From an uncultured Pseudomonadota bacterium (GTDB taxonomy: Bacteria; Pseudomonadota; Alphaproteobacteria; Rs-D84): DNA of 31,970 nucleotides. The notes under the pieces were generated by a model. That model ran no database searches. It saw only the letters and a list, made by a program, of their open reading frames with translations, and had not been told where the DNA came from. Positions 15,887-23,167 of this stretch are shown here, piece after piece. Location of the stretch: positions 11,955 through 43,924 of the forward strand of contig OMQP01000002.1 of NCBI GenBank assembly GCA_900313285.1, written 5' to 3'. The translations under genes were made by a program, and so were the position numbers. The stretch's first letter is position 1; each line of letters begins with the position of its first letter.

Positions 15887-16631
15887 ATTTACTCGCCATC
15901 ACTATATTTTGTGTTAAAGCATATTCATTGGCACTGCGTGAATTTAATATCACAGTGTTTTTCGCACCAATTAAAAATCCAATTCCATACCAATCATTAC
16001 TTAACACTGTTAAAGATTTTAATATCGCATTTCCTGTATTTATATTATCAACAATTATTATATCTGCTGTTTTACCGGATATATGTTTGTCATTACGAAT
16101 ATGCGAATCCAGTGCAACATCCAATTGTTCTATTCGCAATGTATCCTTTTCAAAATCATTTTTATGTGCATCATACCACGAATGTAATAATGGTGATATT
16201 TTTGTATTTGTATCACCACCCGCAGATATCAGTGATATAATCGGTGCACGTGAATTATCAAATAATCTGTCATATAAATCTTTCGCATTTTCTACAATAT
16301 GCGTTAATTGGTTTTCATCAGGCATTGGAACACATGCAGCATCACTTAAAATGAAAGGCATATGATTTTCTGATTTGCTGAACAAAATAAAACAATGTGT
16401 TAAATAAAACTTTTCAGATATTAATTTTTTATTTATTGCGATTACATGACGTAAAAAATCATCACTGTGAATATCACATTTCATCAAAACAAATTCATCT
16501 GTTGAATTTGGTAATTCATCATTATCTGGTGCATATTCCCAACCAGAAATATTTTTACATTCACGCATTGCGCTTTCAATTGCGTTTTTGTATTTATCTG
16601 TAACATTTCCGAAACATAGTATTTTTTTCAT
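15885..16631 (-). CDS. Divergent phosphotransacylase (PTA/PTB)-like protein
   Basis: 248 aa. The second half follows the Pta/Ptb pattern: ISLISAGGDTN, LRIEQLDVALDSHI, GKTADIIIVDNINTGNAILKSL and VILNSRSANEYA, aligning with the family's 'QVDAAL', 'GkAnvlifPdLnaGN' and 'lSRs' landmarks. These enzymes swap CoA and phosphate on acetyl or butyryl groups. The protein is shorter than usual (about 300-330 aa) and its N-terminal half is diverged, so it may be a non-catalytic or altered-specificity relative. No ack/buk kinase is beside it. AAAGGA precedes the ATG. It is divergent from ldh, giving a possible fermentative pairing. Confidence 0.6.
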   Translation of the reverse strand: MKKILCFGNVTDKYKNAIESAMRECKNISGWEYAPDNDELPNSTDEFVLMKCDIHSDDFLRHVIAINKKLISEKFYLTHCFILFSKSENHMPFILSDAACVPMPDENQLTHIVENAKDLYDRLFDNSRAPIISLISAGGDTNTKISPLLHSWYDAHKNDFEKDTLRIEQLDVALDSHIRNDKHISGKTADIIIVDNINTGNAILKSLTVLSNDWYGIGFLIGAKNTVILNSRSANEYALTQNIVMASK

Positions 16632-16691
16632 ATTTTTTTCCTTTTAAATGAATGCTAGCAAAATATAAATGTTTTTATCAAATGGTTTTTG

Positions 16692-16700
16692 TGCTATAAT
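16692..16700 (+). promoter_or_regulatory. Extended -10 promoter of ldh
   Basis: TGCTATAAT (extended -10) lies 21 nt before the ldh ATG; -35 is only TTTTTA at 16672-16677. The leader contains GAGGGA as SD. Confidence 0.65.
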
Positions 16701-16721
16701 TACGATGATAAGAGGGAAAAA

Positions 16722-17651
16722 ATGAAGATAGCAATTATTGGTATTGGTTCGGTTGGGTCTGCCGTTGCAACTGCAGTTCAAAAGACAGGTCTTGCAAATG
16801 AAATTGTATTATTTGATCGTGACGGTATACGCGCACGTGCGGCGGCTGAAGATTTAGGACACGCATCTGCATTTTCATACGACATAAAAATAACATCTGT
16901 CAGCAACTATCGTGCAATACGCGGTTCTGAAATAGTAATTATCGCAGCTGGCGCAAATCAAAAGGTTGGTGAAACACGTACCGATTTATTATATAAAAAT
17001 GCTTCTGTGATTACTGACATTATTCCAAAAGTTATGGATAATGTAGATTCTAAAAATGTAAAAATTATTATTGTCACAAACCCATTAGATGTAATGGTTA
17101 TGTTGGCACAAAAATTATCTAAATTACCCAGCACGCGCGTTATAGGTACAGGAACCATGTTAGATTCCGCACGTTTAAAAATTATTTTATCGCGTCAACT
17201 TGGTGTTTCTGCACGTTCGATAAATTCATACGTTCTTGGTGAACATGGTGATTCATCTGTTGTGAATTGGTCGTCAGTGAATATCGGCGGATTGACATTA
17301 GATGATTTTTGCAAACAAACAAAAATATCATTACCACAAACCACACGCAAAACAATCGAACATCGCGTCCGCAATGCAGCATACGAAATTATCCAGGGGC
17401 GCGGAGCAACATGGGATGGTATTGGTGCCGCCGTTGCAGATTTGTTACATGCTATAATACACGACGAAAAAAGAATACTTACAACATCTATTGTTGACGG
17501 CATTGGTAAATCTGCTGTTGCAATGTCTATGCCACGCATCATAGGCAACAAAGGTGTATTAATGAATTTAAAAACAAAGTTATCAACAGATGAATCAAAT
17601 GCGTTACGCAAAAGCGCAAAAATAATTCGTAAAAATTTTGATTTGTTATAA
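16722..17651 (+). CDS. ldh: L-lactate dehydrogenase
   Basis: 309 aa from ATG 16722, chosen for the GAGGGA SD and because the longer frame runs through the -10 box. The NAD-binding GIGSVG (7-12) and D43-type FDRD loop are followed by AAGANQKVGETR: the specificity residue is Gln (Q80, Gln102 in LDH numbering), as in lactate rather than malate dehydrogenases (Arg). Catalytic GEHGD (H175), VTNPLD and VIGTGTMLDSARL also match LDH. It reduces pyruvate to L-lactate with NADH, recycling NAD in fermentation. A related 2-hydroxyacid such as hydroxyisocaproate is an alternative because WSSVNIGG and GATWDGIG differ slightly from classical LDH. Confidence 0.85.
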   Translation: MKIAIIGIGSVGSAVATAVQKTGLANEIVLFDRDGIRARAAAEDLGHASAFSYDIKITSVSNYRAIRGSEIVIIAAGANQKVGETRTDLLYKNASVITDIIPKVMDNVDSKNVKIIIVTNPLDVMVMLAQKLSKLPSTRVIGTGTMLDSARLKIILSRQLGVSARSINSYVLGEHGDSSVVNWSSVNIGGLTLDDFCKQTKISLPQTTRKTIEHRVRNAAYEIIQGRGATWDGIGAAVADLLHAIIHDEKRILTTSIVDGIGKSAVAMSMPRIIGNKGVLMNLKTKLSTDESNALRKSAKIIRKNFDLL

Positions 17652-17722
17652 AAGAAATCAATCTTATAGCGTCATAAAAATCACGTGTTATATTGAAAAT
17701 AAAATATGACACGGATTTTTTT

Positions 17723-18028
17723 ATGAATCGTAACGACATATCTTTTCAAATAGACGACAGTGGTTGCAAAATATATGCGATTTGCAACGGACAAAAAATC
17801 GGTAACATTTTTTTTGTAAAAATCAGCAATGATAAAATCATGATTTCAGAATCTGAAATTGACCCATTATATAAAAACAGCGAAATAGAATTATACCTGG
17901 TCCAAGAGATAATAAAAATAGCTCGTGCCAACAATCGCAAAATAATATCCATATGCCCGTACATTTCGAACATCTTTGCACAACATCCAGAATTTGATGA
18001 TGTGCGCCTGCTGAATAAAAGTCGATAA
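17723..18028 (+). CDS. Minimal GNAT (YjdJ-like) N-acetyltransferase
   Basis: About 101 aa from ATG 17723; a TTG at 17693 could extend it by 10 residues but has no SD. It matches the short GNAT subgroup of about 90-100 aa: G.K.GNIFFVKI, the strand IMISESEIDPLYKNSEIELYLVQE and the conserved end ISICPYISNIFAQHPEFDDV (compare CPYv..y...HPEy). The glycine-rich acetyl-CoA loop of typical members (GKGIA) is weak here (KNSEIELYL), so activity is uncertain. Substrate unknown. It lies 70 nt after ldh and may be co-transcribed. Confidence 0.65.
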   Translation: MNRNDISFQIDDSGCKIYAICNGQKIGNIFFVKISNDKIMISESEIDPLYKNSEIELYLVQEIIKIARANNRKIISICPYISNIFAQHPEFDDVRLLNKSR

Positions 18029-18029
18029 A

Positions 18030-18058
18030 AAAGCACCGCCACGGATAAACCGTGGCGG
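18030..18058 (-). terminator. Terminator of the 112-aa gene
   Basis: CCGCCACGG / CCGTGGCGG, a perfect 9-bp stem (18036-18044/18050-18058), is followed on the minus strand by TGCTTTTTT. On the plus strand the hairpin has no U-run, so termination of the GNAT gene there is weaker. Confidence 0.88.
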
Positions 18059-18091
18059 GACTCCCTTCCTTCCGATTACACGGAAACTGTT

Positions 18092-18430
18092 TTATGCTGC
18101 CTTGCGATCTGCAACTTTCCCTTCATCAACTTCGCCTGCATCCATGATTTTCTTTGCTTCCGCGAAAACCATTTCTTTTACACGCAAAGCCAATGCAGAT
18201 GTTTCCAAAGTTTCTGCGGCAACATCAAAATTGTCTGTTCTGATTTGCAATGAAACATATGCACCAATCAATGCTGCACGAGACAAATCTTCAATAGAAC
18301 GAGGCGCATTGTTTTTACCAATGTGCAATTCGTCGCTTAAAGAAACGATTTGACGATCAGCATTAACCCACACAGTAGTGGTCAGCACTTTATTCAGGGC
18401 AATCATTATTTCTTTAATGTTTTTTGGCAT
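18092..18430 (-). CDS. Unknown 112-aa soluble protein with strong SD
   Basis: 112 aa, mostly helical, no signal peptide or membrane segment, no Cys. Residues 50-100 (SIEDLSRAALIGAYVSLQI..., ALALRVKEMVFAEAKKIM) look like a helical bundle. I recognise no family. The gene is well equipped for expression: a TTGACC-18-TAAGAT promoter, a leader of about 170 nt with repeats, an unusually G-rich SD (AAAGGGGGG) and a perfect 9-bp terminator. That suggests an abundant or tightly regulated product. It is transcribed divergently from mraZ. Confidence 0.75.
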   Translation of the reverse strand: MPKNIKEIMIALNKVLTTTVWVNADRQIVSLSDELHIGKNNAPRSIEDLSRAALIGAYVSLQIRTDNFDVAAETLETSALALRVKEMVFAEAKKIMDAGEVDEGKVADRKAA

Positions 18431-18606
18431 GTGGTTATCCCCCCTTTCGTGTTGTTTTTGTAAGAAAAAAATAAAATTTTTTGTATTTACGCATGTATTT
18501 ACAATTTTTTTATTTTATTTTTTTCCGTTTTTTAATTTTTTCCAGATTTCCGGTTTTATCCTGATTTCTGGTACTTTTAACTAACTTTCCCCTTGTCTAT
18601 ACAAAC
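18431..18606 (-). promoter_or_regulatory. Long leader of the 112-aa gene with paired repeats
   Basis: The stretch 18431-18798 has no gene. Its left part is the leader: CCAGATTTCCGG (18542-18553) and CCTGATTTCTGG (18560-18571) match at 10 of 12 positions, and GTATTTAC occurs twice 12 bp apart (18483-18490 and 18495-18502). No known riboswitch was recognised. Confidence 0.45.
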
Positions 18607-18636
18607 ATCTTAGAACAAAAACGAATCGCAGGTCAA
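18607..18636 (-). promoter_or_regulatory. Promoter of the 112-aa gene
   Basis: On the minus strand TTGACC (18636-18631), an 18-nt spacer, then TAAGAT (18612-18607). Confidence 0.65.
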
Positions 18637-18692
18637 GCATAAAATTTATTTATTTGCATTTTATTTAAAAAACACCAATTTTTAGCCAAAAA

Positions 18693-18743
18693 ACCATAAA
18701 ATACCATAATTTGATTATGATTTGTCATTGACAACCATAAAAT
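18693..18743 (+). repeat. Three ACCATAA-type repeats upstream of mraZ
   Basis: ACCATAAA (18693-18700), ACCATAAT (18703-18710) and ACCATAAA (18734-18741) are spaced 10 and 31 bp apart, that is 1 and 3 helical turns. The third lies inside the spacer of the mraZ promoter. Read on the minus strand each contains TATGG, reminiscent of the TGGGN repeats (10-bp period) bound by E. coli MraZ. Confidence 0.6.
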
Positions 18744-18756
18744 CATTTGCTAAATT
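18728..18756 (+). promoter_or_regulatory. mraZ promoter
   Basis: A perfect -35 TTGACA (18728-18733), a 17-nt spacer and TAAATT (18751-18756), 42 nt before the mraZ ATG. Confidence 0.7.
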
Positions 18757-18798
18757 GCCAAATGAAGAACTTAAAGCAACCAAAAATAGGCAAACAAA

Positions 18799-19248
18799 AT
18801 GGGTCTGTTTCTTTCTTGTTATGAAAATCGTTTGGATACCAAGGGACGTATTTCTGTGCCAGCTGCTTTTCGTTCTTCGCTGAACAACGAAAATTTTGCA
18901 GGTGTAGTGCTTTTTCGTTCTTTTACCCATAATTGTATCGAAGGTTTATCCATGTCCCGTATGGAAAAAATGGCTGGGGCAACCGACCAAATGGGCATAT
19001 TCGACACCGAACTAGACGATTTAAGTGCTATGTTGTTTGCAGACGCGCGTCCTTTGTCATTTGATGTAACAGGCCGTATTGTAATACCAGAAGATTTATT
19101 AAAACATGCAAACATAAAAGATTCCGCTCTTTTTGTCGGTCGTGGCAACAGTTTTCAAATTTGGAATCCGGCTGATTTTGAACGTACACAGAAAGCATCT
19201 TTGAATAATCTTAAAAAAATTCGCCCATCTTTAAAAATCAGTAATTAA
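18799..19248 (+). CDS. mraZ: Transcriptional regulator MraZ
   Basis: 149 aa, normal for the family. It has the two tandem AbrB-like SpoVT/MraZ half-domains with the DxxGR hallmarks: RLDTKGRISVPAAFR (residues 11-25) and SFDVTGRIVIPEDL (about 90-103). MraZ forms ring-shaped oligomers, binds repeats in its own promoter and usually controls the division and cell wall (dcw) cluster. Here the next gene is an exported Cys-rich protein, not rsmH/ftsL/ftsI, so this mraZ is displaced from dcw. Only a weak AGG is seen before the ATG. The phased repeats upstream suggest autoregulation. Confidence 0.92.
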   Translation: MGLFLSCYENRLDTKGRISVPAAFRSSLNNENFAGVVLFRSFTHNCIEGLSMSRMEKMAGATDQMGIFDTELDDLSAMLFADARPLSFDVTGRIVIPEDLLKHANIKDSALFVGRGNSFQIWNPADFERTQKASLNNLKKIRPSLKISN

Positions 19249-19263
19249 AAACTCTTTTTGTTC

Positions 19264-19291
19264 TTGTAAAAAACATGCCTTTGTGATAAAA
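19264..19291 (+). promoter_or_regulatory. Possible promoter of the 812-aa exported protein
   Basis: TTGTAA (19264-19269), a 16-nt spacer, then ATAAAA (19286-19291), 26 nt before the start. No terminator separates mraZ from this gene, so read-through is also possible. Confidence 0.45.
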
Positions 19292-19317
19292 TTGTTGAAT
19301 AAGGAAGGATGTTTCAG

Positions 19318-21756
19318 ATGAAAAGATTTATAACAGTTTTAAGTAGTTTGCTGCTTTTGCCTGCTTTTGCAGAGGTTGCACCGGTTTATTATGATGATGT
19401 TATCGAATACAGCGATGACATGATTGACGACGAAGAAATTGTCGCAGAAGAAGCACAAACACCGGCTAAAAATGTTAATACGCCAAAAGTAATAAATCGT
19501 TCCACGTCTGCAACACGTGCTATTTCTTCCGCTGCACAATCTGGGGCATCGCGTACAAATACATCAACACGCGCGATTGCGACATCCCCACGTTCTACGA
19601 CATCCGGAACAAATCGTGGCACAGTGTCCCGCACTGCAAAAACAAATGCTGTTGTATCCAGAGCGTCAAATGCTGCATCACGTGCAACTGTGACTGCCCG
19701 TAACACAAAGACAACAAAAGCGACAACCGCACGTGTTGGAACATCAAATAATTCTGTAATGCCTGCGTATACTGTCGGCACACGTAATGGTTCTTCGGCG
19801 GCAACATTAAATGATTCTGGAAATCCATTATACATTTCAAACACTGCACGTGTTGGTGTAACACGTCGCGCAACAAGTCGTGCATCTCTGCCTGCGTCAA
19901 CAGAAACAACCCCTGTTATAACCCAGGAAGATATAACATCGACAACAAATACTTTGACAGCATTGGCTGAATTGACCGATTATTGCAAGGCACAATATGC
20001 CGCATGTATGGATAATTATTGTAATGTTTTGGACGACAACGAAGGAAGATGTTCTTGTTCCAAGAATTTAAAGAATTATGCAAAAACAGAAGAAGCTTTG
20101 GCCAAAGCGACATCTGATTTCCAAGAAGTTGTTCAAAAAATTAAATATATTGGATTATCAAGCACACAAATCGAAGCTCTGTTCGCAGAAACAGAAGCTG
20201 AAATTTCAATGAAATCTAATACTGATAATTCACGTTTAAAAAGTAATTTGGATGCCATCAAAAAGAAAATCGTTGATGTTTCTTCACCAACAGCCAGTGC
20301 GTACGATGCTACTAATGGAATTTCTTTGGATGTGACCGGATTATTGAATGCTGATTTTACATCTGGATTTGATTTAAATTCATTTTTGGGTATTGCAACA
20401 GCATCGAACACATCAAACGTTTCAAATCAACGTGGCGAACAATTATTTAAAACAGCGACAAATCGTTGTAAAACAGCCGTATTGAATTCTTGTGTTGCCC
20501 AGGGTATAGACGCAAACGTAATCACAAATTCATATGATTTGGAAATCGACAAACAATGTATGGCATATGAACGCAATTTGAACGAAGCAAACACTGAAAT
20601 GCGCAACAATGTTGCTAATGCTACAAACATTTTGCAACAGGCACGTTTGTTATTAACACAAAATAAAAATTCATATGATTTGCGTGGTTGCATATCTGCA
20701 ATTGACGCATGTATGCAGGATGAATTTGTTTGTGGTGATGATTACGAATTATGTTTAGATCCTACTGGAAAATATTTGGCAAACGGTGAAATTGTAAAAG
20801 GTGGAACACCTGGGGTCGCCGGCGGCCAGGTGAAAAACACAGCTGATTATAATCCAACAACTGCAGGTTGGTTGAGCAACGGTATGTATAACCTGTATGC
20901 TGTATGGAATTATAATAATGATACGAAAAACGCATGGAGTGTCAGCAAAGATGAAAATCTTGGCGGATATATTGATGAAGCGTTAACAGATTGGAAATCT
21001 AATTATAGCAAAACAACAACTATCACTGAAAACATGGCAAGATATTTGTTGCAGAAAATTGGTTATATTGACAGTAAAGATAATGACAAAGTTCACGGTA
21101 TGTGCGCATCTGTGATGAAACAATGTCAAGATTATACATTTGACAGTCAGAAGACCAATAAAAGATATATTCCAAATAACGAAGTTGTTCGTCAGTATTT
21201 GAGTGCAACATTGGCAAAGATCAAGGTAAAACAAGATACAATCTTGGCTGATTATGCTGCAAATTGCCGCAGTGATGTTCAATCATGTTTATCAACAAAT
21301 GGATATGACGAAGCCAACCCATCTTCAACAGGTTCAAAAACCGCTGTTAATTCATGTTCATCAGAAATTACAACATGTATGTCAGTTGGTGGATACCAGG
21401 TTCAAGACGGTGTAAAATTAACATTGCGCGCAATGAGCGATTGGGTTGCAAGTATGTTAATAAACTGCCCAGCTAATACGTATTTGTATGATGATGGTAT
21501 CGGCAATGGAACAATGTACGGCAAAACAACTCAACCTGGATCAAAAATAGAATGTAAAGCTTGTGAAGCCGTGTCTTTACGTGATAGATACGGAGAAATA
21601 ATCACAGGTCAAGGCGCAGCTGTTATACCAACGTATTCAAATGGTGGTCAAGTAACCAGATGTACATGTACCGAAGGATACTATGACTATGTACAATTAA
21701 ACGAAGACGGAAGATATGAACTTATGGGTTGTATCAGCGAAGCATCTTCAAATTAA
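19318..21756 (+). CDS. Exported 812-aa protein with basic low-complexity region and repeated CX6-7C motifs
   Basis: Start at ATG 19318: AAGGAAGG lies 8 nt upstream and the signal peptide begins MKRF; the ATG at 19309 overlaps that SD. Signal peptide 1-18 (PAFA). Next is an acidic stretch (YYDD...DDEEIVAEE), then about 130 residues almost only of Thr/Ser/Ala/Arg/Asn with Arg every few residues, then about 600 residues carrying 24 Cys. Cys pairs recur as CKAQYAACM, CISAIDACM, CASVMKQC, CRSDVQSC and CSSEITTCM, and the C-terminus has a CPANTY...CKAC...CTCTEGYY module like that in the 367-aa exported protein. No membrane anchor is visible after the signal peptide. Function unknown; a disulfide-linked envelope or secreted protein is likely. 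A terminator follows. Confidence 0.78.
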   Translation: MKRFITVLSSLLLLPAFAEVAPVYYDDVIEYSDDMIDDEEIVAEEAQTPAKNVNTPKVINRSTSATRAISSAAQSGASRTNTSTRAIATSPRSTTSGTNRGTVSRTAKTNAVVSRASNAASRATVTARNTKTTKATTARVGTSNNSVMPAYTVGTRNGSSAATLNDSGNPLYISNTARVGVTRRATSRASLPASTETTPVITQEDITSTTNTLTALAELTDYCKAQYAACMDNYCNVLDDNEGRCSCSKNLKNYAKTEEALAKATSDFQEVVQKIKYIGLSSTQIEALFAETEAEISMKSNTDNSRLKSNLDAIKKKIVDVSSPTASAYDATNGISLDVTGLLNADFTSGFDLNSFLGIATASNTSNVSNQRGEQLFKTATNRCKTAVLNSCVAQGIDANVITNSYDLEIDKQCMAYERNLNEANTEMRNNVANATNILQQARLLLTQNKNSYDLRGCISAIDACMQDEFVCGDDYELCLDPTGKYLANGEIVKGGTPGVAGGQVKNTADYNPTTAGWLSNGMYNLYAVWNYNNDTKNAWSVSKDENLGGYIDEALTDWKSNYSKTTTITENMARYLLQKIGYIDSKDNDKVHGMCASVMKQCQDYTFDSQKTNKRYIPNNEVVRQYLSATLAKIKVKQDTILADYAANCRSDVQSCLSTNGYDEANPSSTGSKTAVNSCSSEITTCMSVGGYQVQDGVKLTLRAMSDWVASMLINCPANTYLYDDGIGNGTMYGKTTQPGSKIECKACEAVSLRDRYGEIITGQGAAVIPTYSNGGQVTRCTCTEGYYDYVQLNEDGRYELMGCISEASSN

Positions 21757-21769
21757 CAACAATAAAAAG

Positions 21770-21793
21770 AACCGCCGTAATGGCGGTTTTTTA
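21770..21793. terminator. Bidirectional terminator between the 812-aa gene and plsX
   Basis: AACCGCC / GGCGGTT (21770-21776/21782-21788), loop GTAAT, with T-runs on both strands. The stem arms are the same as in the hairpin at 6800-6818. Confidence 0.9.
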
Positions 21794-21811
21794 TTTAAAT
21801 TTTTATTCTAT

Positions 21812-22885
21812 TTAATCTTCATTTTGTACTTTCTTTATTTCATCTTTGATATTTGATAATGCGTTCGTTCTTTCACGGATTATATTATAAAAATCAGATT
21901 CGCATAAATTCGCGGCATATTCCAACGCATGTGCCCATGCCAAAGCATCACTGTTTCCATGTGTTTTTATTGAAAATCCGTTAAGCCCTAAAAATACAGC
22001 ACCCGCATATGAACGTGGGTCTATTTTGTTCTTTAATCTTTTAAACAAATGAATCAAAAAGAATGTACCAAGTATTGCAATAATAGAACGCTTGTAATTT
22101 GCCTTTACAATGCGAGAAATCATTTTTGCGGTACCTTCAACCGTTTTTAACATAACATTGCCTGTAAAGCCATCTGTGACGACAACCTGGACATTTCCAG
22201 CAGTAACATCATTACCTTCAACAAAACCTATGTATTCATAAGGTAATTCTTCGGCATGTTCGGTCAATATTTTGTTTAAACGTTGTAATGTTTCACTGCC
22301 CTTGGTTTCTTCTTCGCCGATATTTAATATACCAACGCGCGGACGTTTCATTCCACCAATAATTTCTGCGTAAACACTGCCAAGGATAGAAAAATCAAAC
22401 AATATTTCTTCGTCGCAAAGTACATTTGCGCCCAAATCAAGTCCAACAACACGTGTGTCACCGTTACCAGATGGCAACATTGTTGTTATGGCCGGTCTTG
22501 ATATACCGTCCACTGTTTTCAATGCCAATTTAGACAACGCCATCAAAACGCCAGTATTTCCAGCTGACACAACTGCAGATGAATTGCCATCCCGGACATC
22601 TTTCACCGCCATATACATAGATGTATCTTGGGCATGACGAATAACATCGCGCACTTTATCAGTACCTGAAATAACTTCGTTACAATGTATAATTTCGCAA
22701 TTACGTGCAACACGTGGAAATTTCTTTAACATTGTACGCAATATTCTTTCGTTACCAAAAACGCGAAAAAACACAGTATCTTCACCATATTGGTATAAAA
22801 ACTGGTTCATACCGCCCAACACTGCCAATGGTGCATGATCGCCGCCCATTGCATCAACTGAAATAATTCGTTTTGTATCTGACAT
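21812..22885 (-). CDS. plsX: Phosphate acyltransferase PlsX
   Basis: 357 aa. Family landmarks are SVDAMGGDHAP at the N-terminus, VSAGNTGVLMA, RPAITTMLP, LDLGANV, GILNIGEEETKG, VVVTDGFTGNVMLKT and GAVFLGLNG. PlsX turns acyl-ACP into acyl-phosphate, the donor for PlsY in phosphatidic acid synthesis, acting at the membrane surface. It sits downstream of rpmF as in many bacteria, but fabH and ihfA, which commonly follow in alphaproteobacteria, are absent. A hairpin with a U-run stands directly before it and no Shine-Dalgarno is visible before its ATG, so expression may be limited by attenuation. Confidence 0.95.
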   Translation of the reverse strand: MSDTKRIISVDAMGGDHAPLAVLGGMNQFLYQYGEDTVFFRVFGNERILRTMLKKFPRVARNCEIIHCNEVISGTDKVRDVIRHAQDTSMYMAVKDVRDGNSSAVVSAGNTGVLMALSKLALKTVDGISRPAITTMLPSGNGDTRVVGLDLGANVLCDEEILFDFSILGSVYAEIIGGMKRPRVGILNIGEEETKGSETLQRLNKILTEHAEELPYEYIGFVEGNDVTAGNVQVVVTDGFTGNVMLKTVEGTAKMISRIVKANYKRSIIAILGTFFLIHLFKRLKNKIDPRSYAGAVFLGLNGFSIKTHGNSDALAWAHALEYAANLCESDFYNIIRERTNALSNIKDEIKKVQNED

Positions 22886-22893
22886 TTTTATAT

Positions 22894-22929
22894 AAAAAAA
22901 GGGCCATGGGGAAAATCCCCCTGCCCTTT
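22894..22929 (-). terminator. Terminator/attenuator between rpmF and plsX
   Basis: On the minus strand AAAGGGC and GCCCTTT enclose an inner GGGG/CCCC stem with a short loop, followed by TTTTTTT. It ends about 9 nt before the plsX ATG, so it can end rpmF mRNA or act as an attenuator for plsX. Confidence 0.75.
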
Positions 22930-22947
22930 AATTCCCTTGTACAAGTA

Positions 22948-23097
22948 TTATTTTGATCCACATGCAGGGCAAACATGATGTGGGCGTTTCTTTTCGCCAC
23001 ATTTTTTGCAAACGCTTACAGGCATTACAGACAATGCATCATGTGAACGACGTTGTGCGGAACGTGCTTTACTTGTTTTACTTTTTGGAGTTGCCAT
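22948..23097 (-). CDS. rpmF: Ribosomal protein bL32
   Basis: 49 aa, too short for a 60-aa ORF cut-off. Translation gives MATPKSKTSKARSAQRRSHDA at the start and ends CKKCGEKKRPHHVCPACGSK. It matches bL32 closely, in the zinc-binding form with C30-C33 and C43-C46. It is a large ribosomal subunit protein near the peptidyl transferase exit region. AAAGGATT lies about 6 nt before the ATG. rpmF-plsX order is conserved across bacteria. The zinc-ribbon form implies that no zinc-free paralogue is needed here, though one may exist elsewhere. Confidence 0.96.
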   Translation of the reverse strand: MATPKSKTSKARSAQRRSHDALSVMPVSVCKKCGEKKRPHHVCPACGSK

Positions 23098-23125
23098 TTT
23101 ACAATCCTTTTATTTGACTTTGTTA

Positions 23126-23153
23126 ATTCTATTCAATTATTCGCTATTTGCAA
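23126..23153 (-). promoter_or_regulatory. Promoter of rpmF
   Basis: On the minus strand TTGCAA (23153-23148), a 16-nt spacer, then TAGAAT (23131-23126), about 30 nt before the rpmF ATG. Confidence 0.55.
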
Positions 23154-23167
23154 GCAAAAAAATTATT

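Noticed and set aside
18431..18606. Known riboswitch in the leader of the 112-aa gene
   Set aside because: No recognisable conserved core of any riboswitch class; mostly A/T-rich with short repeats.
19389..19844. 151-aa minus-strand frame opposite the low-complexity region of the 812-aa protein
   Set aside because: Open only because the repetitive Thr/Ala/Arg codons lack stops in reverse; no SD or homology.
6800..21793. AACCGCC/GGCGGTT hairpins at 6800 and 21770 as a dispersed repeat element
   Set aside because: Only the stem arms match; both fit ordinary terminators at convergent gene ends.
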